In this document: positions 9,425-18,583 of the stretch, piece by piece | Layout of the letters: the number at the start of each line of letters is the position of its first letter | Position numbering within the stretch: position 1 is the first letter of the stretch | NCBI RefSeq assembly: GCF_004341505.2 | Contig: NZ_SLYP02000001.1 | Span: forward strand, 2,938,501-3,002,500 | Source of the DNA: Sphingomonas sp. JUb134 | GTDB lineage: Bacteria; Pseudomonadota; Alphaproteobacteria; Sphingomonadales; Sphingomonadaceae | Reading direction: 5' to 3' | DNA length: 64,000 bases | Notes under the pieces: model-generated | The model's database searches: none | What the model was told of the DNA's origin: nothing | Seen by the model: only the letters and a program-made list of their open reading frames with translations | Position numbers and translations under genes: made by a program

Positions 9425-10390
9425 ATGATCAGCACCGCGGCCGGTACGCCCGGCACCAACAGGACCATTCTAGGGGTCGCCTGTGGCATGGGAGCCGGGG
9501 CGCTCTGGGGCCTGGTGTTTCTTGCTCCTGATCTCGTGCGGGCGTTCACCCCCCTGCAACTCGCGATCGGGCGGTATCTCGCCTTCGGCCTCATCTCGGC
9601 CGCGCTGATCGGTTCCCGCTGGCGTAGCCTGGTCGCGGCGGTGCCGGCGCGTGGCTGGCTGTCGCTTGCCTGGCTCTCACTGGCGGGCAACACGCTTTAT
9701 TACGTGCTGCTGTCGACCGCGGTGCAGACGGGCGGCATCGCCATGACGTCCCTCGTGCTCGGCTTCCTCCCGGTCCCGGTGACGATCATCGGCAGCCGCG
9801 ATTCCGGCGCGGTGCCGCTGCGAAAGCTCGTGCCCTCCCTCCTGCTGTGCGTCGCAGGCGCCGTCTGCATCGGCTGGCAGGCGATCGCCGCACCGGCTGC
9901 AGGCGCGGTCACGGGGCTCCTGTTCGCCATCGGAGCGCTGGCGTCGTGGACCGCCTATGCCATCGGCAACACCCGTTCGCTCAGCCGCTTCGCGCACGTC
10001 TCCGCACAGGACTGGAACCTGCTGACCGGTGTCGTCACGGGGCTCCAGGCAACGGCCCTGATCCCGGTCACGCTCCTGTTCGAGCCGCTGAACCACACGC
10101 CCCAAGCCTGGCTCGAATATGCCGGCGTCTCGATCGCGGTTGCGCTTCTTGCGTCCATCGGCGGTAATCTGCTGTGGAACCGGATGAGCCGGCTGCTGCC
10201 GCTCACGCTCGTCGGCCAGATGATCCTGTTCGAGACCTTGTTCGGCCTGCTCTACGCCTTTGTCTGGGAACGGCGCCTGCCGACGCCGCTCGAAGCGGCT
10301 GCGTTCGTGCTGGTGGTTGCCAGCGTGCTCACTTGCATCGCCGCCCATCGACGACGCGCGGGCCTTGCGATCACGGCCGCAGCCACCTGA
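9425..10390 (+). CDS. EamA/DMT-family inner-membrane transporter
   Basis: A 321-residue drug/metabolite transporter with ten predicted membrane helices arranged as two EamA halves (first about residues 12-140, second about 155-305). The start ATG has GAGGAG four bases upstream. Members export amino acids, nucleotides or drugs; the cargo cannot be told from sequence. The divergent Lrp/AsnC gene suggests that an amino acid or related metabolite is the inducer. The gene converges on the SDR gene, with a long hairpin between them. Confidence 0.85.
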   Translation: MISTAAGTPGTNRTILGVACGMGAGALWGLVFLAPDLVRAFTPLQLAIGRYLAFGLISAALIGSRWRSLVAAVPARGWLSLAWLSLAGNTLYYVLLSTAVQTGGIAMTSLVLGFLPVPVTIIGSRDSGAVPLRKLVPSLLLCVAGAVCIGWQAIAAPAAGAVTGLLFAIGALASWTAYAIGNTRSLSRFAHVSAQDWNLLTGVVTGLQATALIPVTLLFEPLNHTPQAWLEYAGVSIAVALLASIGGNLLWNRMSRLLPLTLVGQMILFETLFGLLYAFVWERRLPTPLEAAAFVLVVASVLTCIAAHRRRAGLAITAAAT

Positions 10391-10393
10391 GAC

Positions 10394-10427
10394 CTGCCGC
10401 TCGCCCTTTTCCCAGGGCGAGCGGCAG
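10394..10427. terminator. Long symmetric hairpin between convergent genes
   Basis: A perfect 14-base stem CTGCCGCTCGCCCT / AGGGCGAGCGGCAG with a six-base loop sits between the EamA-type gene and the SDR gene. There is no clear T-tract, but its strength and position suggest a bidirectional terminator. Confidence 0.6.
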
Positions 10428-10437
10428 CGGGACGGAC

Positions 10438-11175
10438 CTAGATGGCGTCGCTGGCGGTCGGCCGCACGATGATCTCGCTGACGTCGACATCGCCCGGCTG
10501 GCTGACCGCGAACAGGATCGCACGGGCGATCGCGTCCGCCTTCAGGATCGATGCACGGAAGGCCTCCATCGCCTTGGCCGTCTCCGGGTGGGTGATGGCG
10601 TCCGCGAGTTCGGACTCGACTGCGCCCGGCGAGATGATCGTGGCGCGGATGTTGTCGTGCTCGCGCCGGATGCCGTCGGTGATCGCCCATACCGCGAACT
10701 TGGTCGCGCAATAGACGGCGCCGGTCGGCACCACATAATGTGCGCCGAGCGAGGCGACGTTCACGAACTGGCCCGAGCCCTGCTCGACAAAACCCGGCAG
10801 TGCGGCAGCAACGCCGTTCAGGACGCCGCGGATGTTGACGTCGATCATCCGCTCCCACTCGTCGGTCTTGAGCGCCGCGAGCGGCGACAGCGGCATGATG
10901 CCCGCATTGTTCACCAGCACGTCGACGCGGCCATAGCGCTCCACCGCCGCGTCCACGAAGCTGGCGAAGCTGGCCGCGTCGGTCACGTCGAGCCGCTGCC
11001 ACGCGACGGTGCCACCGGCTGCTTCGATCTCGGCGGCAAGCCGCTCCAGCCGATCGGTCCGGCGAGCGCCCAGCATTAGGCGCGCCCCGGCACCGGCCAG
11101 CAGGCGGGCGGTCGCCTCGCCGATGCCGCTGCTGGCGCCGGTGATCAGGATCGTCTTTTCGTTCAGGTCGGACAT
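10438..11175 (-). CDS. SDR-family NAD(P)-dependent oxidoreductase
   Basis: A classical short-chain dehydrogenase of 245 residues. It has the cofactor motif GASSGIG (residues 13-19), the NNAG motif (89-92) and a complete catalytic set N114, S142, Y155 and K159 (YCATK). LGARRTDRL after the second strand favours NADP(H). Substrate unknown. The ATG has GGAGG eight bases upstream; the frame is open further back but has no family sequence there. It is divergent from an AraC regulator, which probably controls it, as is common for SDR/AraC pairs. Confidence 0.9.
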   Translation of the reverse strand: MSDLNEKTILITGASSGIGEATARLLAGAGARLMLGARRTDRLERLAAEIEAAGGTVAWQRLDVTDAASFASFVDAAVERYGRVDVLVNNAGIMPLSPLAALKTDEWERMIDVNIRGVLNGVAAALPGFVEQGSGQFVNVASLGAHYVVPTGAVYCATKFAVWAITDGIRREHDNIRATIISPGAVESELADAITHPETAKAMEAFRASILKADAIARAILFAVSQPGDVDVSEIIVRPTASDAI

Positions 11176-11335
11176 GGTGCTTCCTCCATCCGCCAGCGAC
11201 CGCCGCTGGCCCGGAGCCTTTTTGCGCGCCCGGTCGCCGCGGGCGGTAGACGCGAACTCCGGGATGCTTGCACGATCCTGCATCCGGACGTTCGGCGGCT
11301 TGCGCAGGCAGCTTCCGCGTGGAAGCAAGGCAGCC

Positions 11336-12232
11336 ATGCACCGCATCACCGATCTTGCCGCGCTGATCGCGCGCCACGCTCCGGAAGACGGCTTCCAGGA
11401 AACCGCGCTTCCCTCGGTCACGCTTATACGATCCGCCGCGGTGACCACGCCGACGCCGACCGTCTATGCGCCGTCGCTGTGCATGGTCGCGCAAGGTGGC
11501 AAGGAAGCGCAGCTGGGGCGGAGCCGGTTCTACTATGATCCCGGCAGCTTCCTGCTCGCCGGGGTAGACCTGCCGGTGGTCGGCGCGGTGACGCAGGCGA
11601 GCGCGGAGGCGCCCTATCTATGCCTCGTCCTGCACCTGGATGCTGCGCGGGTGGCCGAGATGGTGGCCGAGCACCCGATTACGGATCCGCAAGGGGACCG
11701 CCCGATCCCGGGCCTCATCCTGGGCGAAACCACCGCCGAGATGATCGACGCTGCCTGCCGGCTGCTGGCGTTGCTCGATGCCCCCGAGGACCGGGATGCC
11801 CTCGCCCCGCTGCTGGAGCGCGAGTTGCTCTGGCGCCTGTTGCGCGGCCCCGCGGGACAGCTGCTGCGGCAGATGGCGGGCGGGCCGCAGAGCGACAAGC
11901 TCAACCGCGCCCTTCAGTGGCTGCGCCACCATTATGCCGAACCGGTGTCGATCGACACGCTGGCCGAGGTCGCGGGCATGAGCCCGTCTGCCCTTCACCA
12001 GCATTTCCGCACCGTCACGGGCCTCAGCCCGCTCCGCTACCGCACTCAGCTTCGCGTCCAGGAGGCGCGACGGCTGATGATCGCGCGCGGGCTGGATGCC
12101 GCCACCGCCGGTTTCCAGGTGGGCTATGGCAGCCCTTCCCAGTTCAGCCGGGAATATGCCCGCACCATGGGCCTTCCCCCCAGCCGCGACGTCGAGCGGC
12201 TGCGGGCGTCCACCGATTATCTGGTCGCCTGA
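11336..12232 (+). CDS. AraC-family transcriptional regulator
   Basis: A 298-residue regulator with an N-terminal AraC-type cupin domain (about residues 20-170, containing PSLCMVAQGGKEAQLG) and a C-terminal double helix-turn-helix (about 195-290: IDTLAEVAGMSPSALHQHFR, then GYGSPSQFSREYARTMGLPP). This is the YqhC-like architecture found beside oxidoreductase genes. It is transcribed away from the SDR gene across 160 bases, so it probably regulates that gene and itself. It ends three bases before the convergent ccmI stop. Confidence 0.9.
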   Translation: MHRITDLAALIARHAPEDGFQETALPSVTLIRSAAVTTPTPTVYAPSLCMVAQGGKEAQLGRSRFYYDPGSFLLAGVDLPVVGAVTQASAEAPYLCLVLHLDAARVAEMVAEHPITDPQGDRPIPGLILGETTAEMIDAACRLLALLDAPEDRDALAPLLERELLWRLLRGPAGQLLRQMAGGPQSDKLNRALQWLRHHYAEPVSIDTLAEVAGMSPSALHQHFRTVTGLSPLRYRTQLRVQEARRLMIARGLDAATAGFQVGYGSPSQFSREYARTMGLPPSRDVERLRASTDYLVA

Positions 12233-12235
12233 GAC

Positions 12236-12898
12236 TTATTGCGGCTGCGGCGGCGCGATGCCGGCGGCACGCTCGCGCGCCTGCAACTCAAGCAGCCGGT
12301 CGACCAGCACCAGCCGGACGGCGATGTCCTGCCGATACGACACGTCTTCAGGCGTCAGCGCCAGCGCGCGCATCCACAACTCGCGGGTGCGGGCGAAGTC
12401 GTTGGTCCGCGCTTGCGCCAGGCCATAGAAGAAGGCGGGCCCCGGATGCTCCGGAGCCAGCCGCATCCCCTGCTCGAACGCGAGCCTGGCGGCGGGCGAC
12501 AGCGTGCCCCCATCCTTTTCCACCAGCATCATGCCCAGCCAGGTCCACAAGGCCGCACTCTGGGGCGCCTTCTGCACGGCTCCCAGCATCACCTGCGCGG
12601 CCGGTGCCACCGCGCCCGACGACAGCAGCGCGTCCGAGGCGATGAAGTAGCTTTCCTCGAAGTTGAAGCGGCCGAACATCGCCTGCCGCAATTCCTTCAA
12701 GCCCGGGTCGATCGTGCGGCGTTCGCGCTGCCCTTCGGCCGAGACGCCGGGAAGGCCCGGCCGGCCCTGCACCGAATAGCCGATCGCGCCCAGCATCATC
12801 GCGGCGCCGACCAGCGACCAGAGCGCCGGCGCGACCCGCAGCCGCCACAGCAACAGCCCCGACGCGAGCGCCAGCAGGCCCAGCATCACCCAGCCCAT
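12236..12898 (-). CDS. ccmI: Cytochrome c biogenesis protein CcmI/CycH
   Basis: The last gene of the ccm operon: a 220-residue inner-membrane protein with two N-terminal membrane helices (about residues 2-19 and 26-44) and a periplasmic TPR region (about 75-205, for example GAVQKAPQSAALWTWLGMML). CcmI chaperones apocytochrome c for delivery to CcmF/CcmH. It is shorter than the enterobacterial type, where CcmH and CcmI are fused. The start overlaps the ccmH stop (ATGA); the longer open frame upstream belongs to ccmH in another phase. Confidence 0.8.
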   Translation of the reverse strand: MGWVMLGLLALASGLLLWRLRVAPALWSLVGAAMMLGAIGYSVQGRPGLPGVSAEGQRERRTIDPGLKELRQAMFGRFNFEESYFIASDALLSSGAVAPAAQVMLGAVQKAPQSAALWTWLGMMLVEKDGGTLSPAARLAFEQGMRLAPEHPGPAFFYGLAQARTNDFARTRELWMRALALTPEDVSYRQDIAVRLVLVDRLLELQARERAAGIAPPQPQ

Positions 12899-13311
12899 CA
12901 CGCCCTCCTGGGCCGGCGGATGCTGCGCCGTGCGAGCAGGATGCCCGCTACCAGCAGCACCAGCGGTGCGATCCACAGCGGCAGCGTCGCGGCATCCAGT
13001 GGCGGATCGTAGCTCACATAGCTGCCATAGCGTTCGACCAGCCAGGCGCGCACCGCTTCGGGGGTCTCACCCTGCGCGATCCGCTCACGTACGAGCGCGC
13101 GCATGTCGCCGGCCATCTCGGCATCGCTGTCGGCGATCGATTGCCCCTGGCAGACGAGGCAGCGCAGCGTGTTCATCAGCGCCTTTGCCTCGGCCTCCCG
13201 GGCGGGGTCCGGCAGCTGGGTATAGGCAAGCGGCGCCGGCGGCAGGTCCGACTGGGCGAGCGCGGGGGTCGCCAGCAGCAGCGCCAGCGCGGCAAGCGTC
13301 GCACGACTCAT
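12898..13311 (-). CDS. ccmH: Cytochrome c maturation thiol protein CcmH/CcmL
   Basis: A 137-residue protein with a signal peptide (cleavage near ALAQ, residue 20), the redox motif LRCLVCQGQS with C51 and C54, the helix DMRALVRERIAQG, and one C-terminal membrane anchor (about 110-128). It reduces apocytochrome cysteines before heme attachment, in the periplasm. Start and stop both form 4-base overlaps with the neighbouring ccm genes. Confidence 0.94.
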   Translation of the reverse strand: MSRATLAALALLLATPALAQSDLPPAPLAYTQLPDPAREAEAKALMNTLRCLVCQGQSIADSDAEMAGDMRALVRERIAQGETPEAVRAWLVERYGSYVSYDPPLDAATLPLWIAPLVLLVAGILLARRSIRRPRRA

Positions 13312-13832
13312 CGCGCCGCCTCCAGCGCGCGGAGCAGTTCGGGCACGTCGCTGTCGCGAATGTCGCCGATGTGCTGTGCGCGGATGATCCCCTTGCCGTC
13401 GATCACGAAGGTCTCCGGCACGCCCGACGAGCCGAGCGCGAGCTGCACCTGACTGGTGGGATCGTCGCCGATCGCTGCATAGGGATCGCCGTTCTCCGCC
13501 AGGAAGCGCTGCACGTCGGCCGATCTGTCGCGGATCGCCACCGCGCGGATGTCGGCCCCCGCTTCCTTCAGCCGCAGCAGCTTGGGGGCCTCCGCCAGGC
13601 ACGGCACGCACCAGCTGGCAAACACGTTGAGCAGCTTCGGCTTGCCGTCGCGGAAGGCTGCATCCGACAGCCCGGGCTTGCCCGGCACGGACGCGGCGAG
13701 GGTGAATGCGGGCAAGGGTTTGCCCACCAGCCGCGAGCGCACGGTCGTGTCCGTCGGGCGCAGGTTGAGTGCGACCACGATCACGAGGACCACGAACGCG
13801 GCCAGAGGCACCCAGAGCAGCCACCGCTTCAT
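13308..13832 (-). CDS. ccmG: Thiol:disulfide interchange protein CcmG/DsbE
   Basis: A 174-residue membrane-anchored thioredoxin-fold protein: a membrane helix at about residues 5-22, then a periplasmic domain with FASWCVPC (C75, C78) and the cis-proline region GVPETFVIDGKG. It passes reductant to CcmH or apocytochrome c. The length is usual for the family. It is coupled to ccmF upstream and ccmH downstream through ATGA overlaps. Confidence 0.94.
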   Translation of the reverse strand: MKRWLLWVPLAAFVVLVIVVALNLRPTDTTVRSRLVGKPLPAFTLAASVPGKPGLSDAAFRDGKPKLLNVFASWCVPCLAEAPKLLRLKEAGADIRAVAIRDRSADVQRFLAENGDPYAAIGDDPTSQVQLALGSSGVPETFVIDGKGIIRAQHIGDIRDSDVPELLRALEAAR

Positions 13833-15784
13833 GCCAGCACCTCCGCATCCCTTGCGCGGTAGCCGGGCCGCCGCTCGCGCCAGAGCCGGCCGACCAGCGA
13901 CAGCAGGCCGCCGATCGCGATCAGCGCGCCACCCAGCCAGATCAGCGTGACCAGCGGCTTCCACCACAGGCGCAGCTGCCGACGGCCGCCTTCGCTCGCC
14001 TGGCCGAGCACGACGTAGAGCTGGCCGTCGAGCGCGCTGGTGATCGCCGCCTCGCTCGTCTCGGTCGGCGGCGCCGCGAAATAGCGCTGCTGCGGCGCGA
14101 TCCAGAAGCGCTGGGTGCCACGCTCGACGCGCATCCGCCCCTCGATGGCGGTCCAGTTGGGCCCGATTACCGGACGGACGCCTTCCAACGTCACACGATA
14201 CGGGCCGACCTGCTGGGTCTCCCCCACACCAGCGGCCACCAGCACCTCGCGGGTGAAGGCGCTCTCGCTCGCCATGCCGGCTAGGCTGACCGCGACTCCC
14301 AGGTGCGCAATCACCATGCCCCAGGTGAACAGCGGCGTGCGGCGCAGGTTGCGACCCCACAGCGGCGCCACACTCGCCACCGCAAGACCGGCGGACAGCG
14401 CCAGCCCGAGCAGCGAGAGCACGCCGGTCTCCGGCGCGAGCAGCAGCACCGCCACCAGCACTACCCCGGTCGCCATCGCCGGCACCAGCAGTCGCCGGCC
14501 GAGCGCCCGCGCGTCGTCGCGGCGCCAGCGCAGCAGCGGCCCGGCGGCGAGCGCCACCACCAGCAGCAGCGCGATCGGCCCCACGGTCTTGTTGAAGAAG
14601 GGCGGCCCGACCGAAAGCTGCACGTCCATCGCCTGCGCGACCAGTGGATAGAGCGTGCCGATCAGCACGATGCCCAGGATCACCGACAGCAGCAGGTTGT
14701 TGAGCACCAGCCCCGCCTCGCGGCTGATCGGCTCGAACGTTGCGCCCTGCCGCACCGTGCCGATGCGCAGGCCGAACAGCGTTAGCGCGCCGCCGATGTA
14801 GAGCACCAGCAGCGCCAGGATGAAGCTGCCGCGGCTGGGATCGACCGCAAAGGCATGGACGCTGGTGAGGATGCCGGAACGCACCAGGAAGGTGCCGACC
14901 ATCGACATGGAGAAGGCGACCACCGCCAGCATCACCGTCCAGGCTCGCAGCCCGTCGCGGGTGGCGAGCACCGTCACCGAATGGAGCAGCGCGGTGGCGG
15001 CGAGCCACGGCATCAGCGAGGCATTCTCCACCGGGTCCCAGAACCACCAGCCACCCCAGCCGAGCTCATAATAAGCCCAGTAGCTGCCCGCGGTGATGCC
15101 GAGCGTCAGGAACACCCAGGCGCCGAGCACCCACGGCCGCATCGCGCGTGCGAACTGCGGGCCCACGTCGCGCGTCACCAGCGCGCCGATCGCAAAGGAG
15201 AACGCCACCGACAGGCCGACATAGCCGAAGTAGAGCGTCGGCGGATGGAACGCCAAGCCGGGATCCTGCAGTAGCGGGTTGAGCCCCATGCCTTCCGCCG
15301 GCGCGGGATCGAGCCGCGCGAAGGGGTTGGAGGCGATCAGCAGGAAGGCGAAGAAGCCGAGCGCGATCGCCGCCTGGCCGCCCAGCGTCGCCACCAGCGT
15401 GCGCGAGTCGAGGCGCTTCTCCAGCAGCGCGATCGCAGCACCCGCAAGCCCGAGCACCGTGACCCACAAGAGCATCGAGCCCTCATGGTTCCCCCAGGCC
15501 GCCGCTACCTTGTAGAGCATCGGCTTGGCCGAGTGGCTGTTCTGCGCGACCAGCAACACCGACAGGTCGGTACGGACGAACACCAGCACCAGCGCGCCAA
15601 AGGCGAAGGCGGTCAGCAGTCCCTGCACTACCGCAACCGGGCGAACGGCACCGATCAGCTCGGCGCCCCCCGCTCGCGCCGCTTCCGTGCGGGTCATTCG
15701 CAGCCCCAGCGTGGCCGCCACCAGCTGCAACAATGCCAGCGCGGCGGCGAGCCACAGCGCCGCGAGCCCGGCTTCGGCGATCAT
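13829..15784 (-). CDS. ccmF: Heme lyase CcmF
   Basis: A 651-residue polytopic membrane protein that attaches heme from CcmE to apocytochrome c. It has the tryptophan-rich WWD signature GGWWFWDPVENAS, several histidine-bearing loops, and about fourteen membrane segments, with a large periplasmic loop (about residues 500-600) before the last helix. The start ATG overlaps the ccmE stop. Its length agrees with the family (about 640-660). Confidence 0.96.
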   Translation of the reverse strand: MIAEAGLAALWLAAALALLQLVAATLGLRMTRTEAARAGGAELIGAVRPVAVVQGLLTAFAFGALVLVFVRTDLSVLLVAQNSHSAKPMLYKVAAAWGNHEGSMLLWVTVLGLAGAAIALLEKRLDSRTLVATLGGQAAIALGFFAFLLIASNPFARLDPAPAEGMGLNPLLQDPGLAFHPPTLYFGYVGLSVAFSFAIGALVTRDVGPQFARAMRPWVLGAWVFLTLGITAGSYWAYYELGWGGWWFWDPVENASLMPWLAATALLHSVTVLATRDGLRAWTVMLAVVAFSMSMVGTFLVRSGILTSVHAFAVDPSRGSFILALLVLYIGGALTLFGLRIGTVRQGATFEPISREAGLVLNNLLLSVILGIVLIGTLYPLVAQAMDVQLSVGPPFFNKTVGPIALLLVVALAAGPLLRWRRDDARALGRRLLVPAMATGVVLVAVLLLAPETGVLSLLGLALSAGLAVASVAPLWGRNLRRTPLFTWGMVIAHLGVAVSLAGMASESAFTREVLVAAGVGETQQVGPYRVTLEGVRPVIGPNWTAIEGRMRVERGTQRFWIAPQQRYFAAPPTETSEAAITSALDGQLYVVLGQASEGGRRQLRLWWKPLVTLIWLGGALIAIGGLLSLVGRLWRERRPGYRARDAEVLA

Positions 15785-16215
15785 GGCTCCAGCGTCTCGC
15801 TCTTGTGCATCTTGCCCGCGACTTCGGGCGGCATGTAGCGCTCGTCGTGCTTGGCCAGCAGGTTGTCCGCGACGAAGCTGCCGTCGGGCCGGAAGCGCCC
15901 TTCGGCCACCACGCCGGAGTTCTCCTTGAACAGGTCGGGCGCGATGCCGCTGAACCGCACCGGCACCTGCGCGGCGCCGTCGGTGACGGTGAAGGCGATG
16001 GTCACCCCGTCCGGCTGGCGCTGGATCGATCCCGGCGCGACCATGCCGCCCAGCCGCACGGCGCGATCGACGGGCGGCGCGGCCTTGGCGACGTCCGAAG
16101 GCGCGTAGAAGAAGGCGGCTTCCCCCTGAAGGGCGGAGAGCGCGAGCCCGCTCGCGCCGAGGACGGCGGCGACGGCAAGCCCCACCAGGGTCAGGCGTTG
16201 ATGCTTGGGCTTCAC
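15781..16215 (-). CDS. ccmE: Heme chaperone CcmE
   Basis: A 144-residue periplasmic heme chaperone with an N-terminal membrane anchor (about residues 8-27) and an OB-fold domain. The heme-binding motif HDERYMP gives H123 as the covalent heme ligand and Y127 as the axial ligand. The start is a GTG in a GTGA overlap with the ccmD stop; no better start lies nearby. Confidence 0.95.
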   Translation of the reverse strand: MKPKHQRLTLVGLAVAAVLGASGLALSALQGEAAFFYAPSDVAKAAPPVDRAVRLGGMVAPGSIQRQPDGVTIAFTVTDGAAQVPVRFSGIAPDLFKENSGVVAEGRFRPDGSFVADNLLAKHDERYMPPEVAGKMHKSETLEP

Positions 16216-16340
16216 TTTTTCCTCTGGCGCTCGGCCTGGGCTTCGGCGCGTCGCATGGCGATCCAGGCAGCCGCGGCCATCGCCGCGGTACCGCCAAGGG
16301 TCAGCGCATAGGCGCCAATCACGAACGGCCAGGGGTTCAT
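16212..16340 (-). CDS. ccmD: Heme exporter accessory protein CcmD
   Basis: A 42-residue protein with one membrane helix (about residues 5-28) followed by a charged tail rich in Arg, Glu and Lys. This is the usual CcmD form, which helps release holo-CcmE from the CcmABC complex. It is identified by size, topology and its place between ccmC and ccmE, with 4-base overlaps to each. Confidence 0.88.
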   Translation of the reverse strand: MNPWPFVIGAYALTLGGTAAMAAAAWIAMRRAEAQAERQRKK

Positions 16341-17074
16341 GCAGCCGCCATCCGGCGCATCCGCGCCTCGACCTTGATGCGCGCGAGATCGGCCCGCATC
16401 CGCATCAGCACGATCGCGACGAACAGCAGCGAGAAGCCGGCAAGCGTAAAGCCCAGCGGCCACAGGATCGCATTGTCGACGCTCGACTTGGTGAGCGTGA
16501 TGCTCGGCCCCTGGTGCAGCGTGCGCCACCAGATGACGGAATAGCGGATGATGGGCAGCAGCGCGGTGCCGGCGATCCCGAACAGCGCCGGGATGCGCCC
16601 GTCGCCGTCGCGCTCGGCATCGGCGCGCGAAAGCGCCAGATAGGCGAGGTAGACGAAGAACAGCAGCAGCATCGACGTCAGCCGCCCGTCCCACTGCCAC
16701 CAGGTGCCCCAGGTCGGGCGCCCCCAGATCGAGCCGGTGGCGAGGCACAGCCCGGCGAACACCGCACCCGGCAGCGCCACCGCCCGCGCGGCGATCGCCG
16801 CCAGCGGATGCCGCCAGACCAGATAGACGATGCTGGAGATCGCGATGCCGCTCCACCCGCCCATCCCCAGCCAGGCGGTGGGCACGTGGATGTAGAGGAT
16901 GCGGACCGTCTCGCCCTGCAGATAGTCGGGCGGCGTCTGCGTCAGCCCCGCCCAGCTGCCGAACAGCAGCAACGCCGCGCCGAGCGCCAGCAGTACCGGC
17001 GTCAGCGGACGGGCGATCGACAGGAAGCGCGTCGGATTGGCAAAGGCGTGGAGGGTCGGCACGATCAGCCACAA
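16337..17074 (-). CDS. ccmC: Heme exporter protein CcmC
   Basis: A membrane protein of about 245 residues with six helices and the WWD heme-handling motif GRPTWGTWWQWDGRL, flanked by the conserved IHVPTAWLGMGGWS. It loads heme onto CcmE. Two starts are possible: a TTG at the coordinate given, or a GTG four codons later; the family N-terminus (HAFANPTRFL) begins soon after. It is the first gene of the local ccmCDEFGHI operon. ccmA and ccmB, normally just upstream, are absent here and must be elsewhere. Confidence 0.93.
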   Translation of the reverse strand: MWLIVPTLHAFANPTRFLSIARPLTPVLLALGAALLLFGSWAGLTQTPPDYLQGETVRILYIHVPTAWLGMGGWSGIAISSIVYLVWRHPLAAIAARAVALPGAVFAGLCLATGSIWGRPTWGTWWQWDGRLTSMLLLFFVYLAYLALSRADAERDGDGRIPALFGIAGTALLPIIRYSVIWWRTLHQGPSITLTKSSVDNAILWPLGFTLAGFSLLFVAIVLMRMRADLARIKVEARMRRMAAA

Positions 17075-17294
17075 GGATTAAGCGAAATTGCCCGGGGCGT
17101 CACCCCGAGCCTGCGCTTATTCGGCGATGACGCTTTCCACAACATTGCGCCGGGTCAAACTGGTGTGGCGGGAACCGCAGGTCCGCCATTTGCCGTCGTG
17201 CTGAGGAAGCTCGGCATCCAAGCGAAATCTCGGCAAAGGCCGCGGTCCGAGCCCGCGATCTCTCCAAGTTTGCCGGAAGACCGGCGGGCCGGCC

Positions 17295-18341
17295 TCAGCG
17301 CCCGATGCGGCGCTGTGCCAGGCGGTCCGCGACCTCGGCGTGCGAGGCGCCGGTGCGCTCCGCTTCGTCCCAGACCTCGACCAGTCGCTCCGGGATCTGG
17401 CCGATGCGCGCATCGACCTCGGCGCGGTCGCCCTGCCCCAGATACTCCAGCGCGACGTTGATGATGCCGCCCGCGTTGATGACATAATCGGGCGCATAGA
17501 GGATGCCGCGGCCGTGCAGGCGCGCGCCGTCCGCGTGGGTCGCCAACTGGTTGTTGGCGCCGCCTGCAACCGCCTTGCAGCGGAGCGCGTCGATCGTCGC
17601 TGCGTCCAGGATCGCACCCAGCGCGTTGGGGCTGACGATGTCGACCTCGCTGGTCAGCACTGCGTCGGGCGCCGCCACGGTCGCGCCATGGGCATCGGCG
17701 AAACGCTGCGCACGGGCTGCATCCACATCGGCAACCGTCAGCACGGCGCCATCGGCGGCGAGCATCTCGGCCAGCCGACCACCGACGCTGCCCAGGCCCT
17801 GGACCGCGACGCGAACGCCCTTCATGTCGCTGGCACCCAGTGCACGCCGGGCTGCGGCACGGACGCCCAGATACACGCCCCTGGCCGTGTAGGGCCCCGG
17901 ATCGCCGCCGACGTTCTCGCCCTCGGCCGGAAGGCCGGACACGTAGCGAGTTGCCTTGGCGATCGCGGTCATGTCGGCTTCGGAAATGCCAACGTCCTCA
18001 GCCGTGATGTAGCGGCCGCCCAGCGACTCGACCGCGCGGCCGAACGCCTGGAGCATCTCCGGAGTCTTGGTACGTGCCGAATCGGCCAGCACCACGCCCT
18101 TGCCACCGCCCAGCGGCAGGCCGGCCATCGCGTTCTTGTAGCTCATGCCGCGCGACAGGCGCAGCGCGTCCGTGATCGCAGCAGCGCTGTCGGCATAGTG
18201 CCAAAAGCGCACCCCGCCGGCGGCCGGACCCAGCTTCGTGGAGTGAACCGCGACCACCGCCTGCAGGCCGGTTTCCCGATCCGAGAAGAGATGCACGCCT
18301 TCGTGATCGTCGAAATCGGGGAAGCCCCAGTCGGTCTGCAC
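17295..18341 (-). CDS. Leucine-type (Glu/Leu/Phe/Val) amino-acid dehydrogenase
   Basis: A 348-residue NAD-dependent dehydrogenase that deaminates branched-chain or related amino acids to 2-oxo acids. The catalytic region reads RGMSYKNAMAGLPLGGGKG, giving the conserved lysines K69 and K81. The dinucleotide fold has GLGSVG near residue 182, and the hinge AGGANNQLA is intact. The length fits leucine/phenylalanine dehydrogenases, not the longer glutamate dehydrogenases. It is monocistronic. The 220 bases between it and ccmC hold no gene or clear signal. Confidence 0.88.
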   Translation of the reverse strand: MQTDWGFPDFDDHEGVHLFSDRETGLQAVVAVHSTKLGPAAGGVRFWHYADSAAAITDALRLSRGMSYKNAMAGLPLGGGKGVVLADSARTKTPEMLQAFGRAVESLGGRYITAEDVGISEADMTAIAKATRYVSGLPAEGENVGGDPGPYTARGVYLGVRAAARRALGASDMKGVRVAVQGLGSVGGRLAEMLAADGAVLTVADVDAARAQRFADAHGATVAAPDAVLTSEVDIVSPNALGAILDAATIDALRCKAVAGGANNQLATHADGARLHGRGILYAPDYVINAGGIINVALEYLGQGDRAEVDARIGQIPERLVEVWDEAERTGASHAEVADRLAQRRIGR

Positions 18342-18372
18342 TGGCTGAATATCCGCGTGTCAGGGAAAGGAG

Positions 18373-18450
18373 TGGGGCGACCGACGGGACTTGAACCCGC
18401 AACTTCCGGCATCACAAGCCGGCGCTCTAACCAATTGAACTACGGTCGCC
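18373..18450 (-). tRNA. tRNA-His (anticodon GTG)
   Basis: A complete cloverleaf on the minus strand: acceptor GCGACCG/CGGTCGC, the histidine-specific extra G(-1) facing C73, anticodon stem CCGGC/GCCGG with loop TTGTGAT (anticodon GTG), T-loop GTTCAAGTC, and an encoded CCA. Confidence 0.95.
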
Positions 18451-18583
18451 GCGAAGCCGGCCGCTTAGACGGGGTCGGCGAACTTCGTCAAGCGCGTGTC
18501 GCACATCAGGTGCAAAGAATGTCCCTGCCCCGTGGTCGCCTGCGGCTGGAAACGCGGCGCCGACTTTGGCAGGAGACACCCTC

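Noticed and set aside
17075..17294. Possible small gene or RNA between the leucine-type dehydrogenase and ccmC
   Set aside because: Frames here are shadows of neighbouring genes; no ribosome site, signal peptide or terminator-like structure with a T-tract was found.
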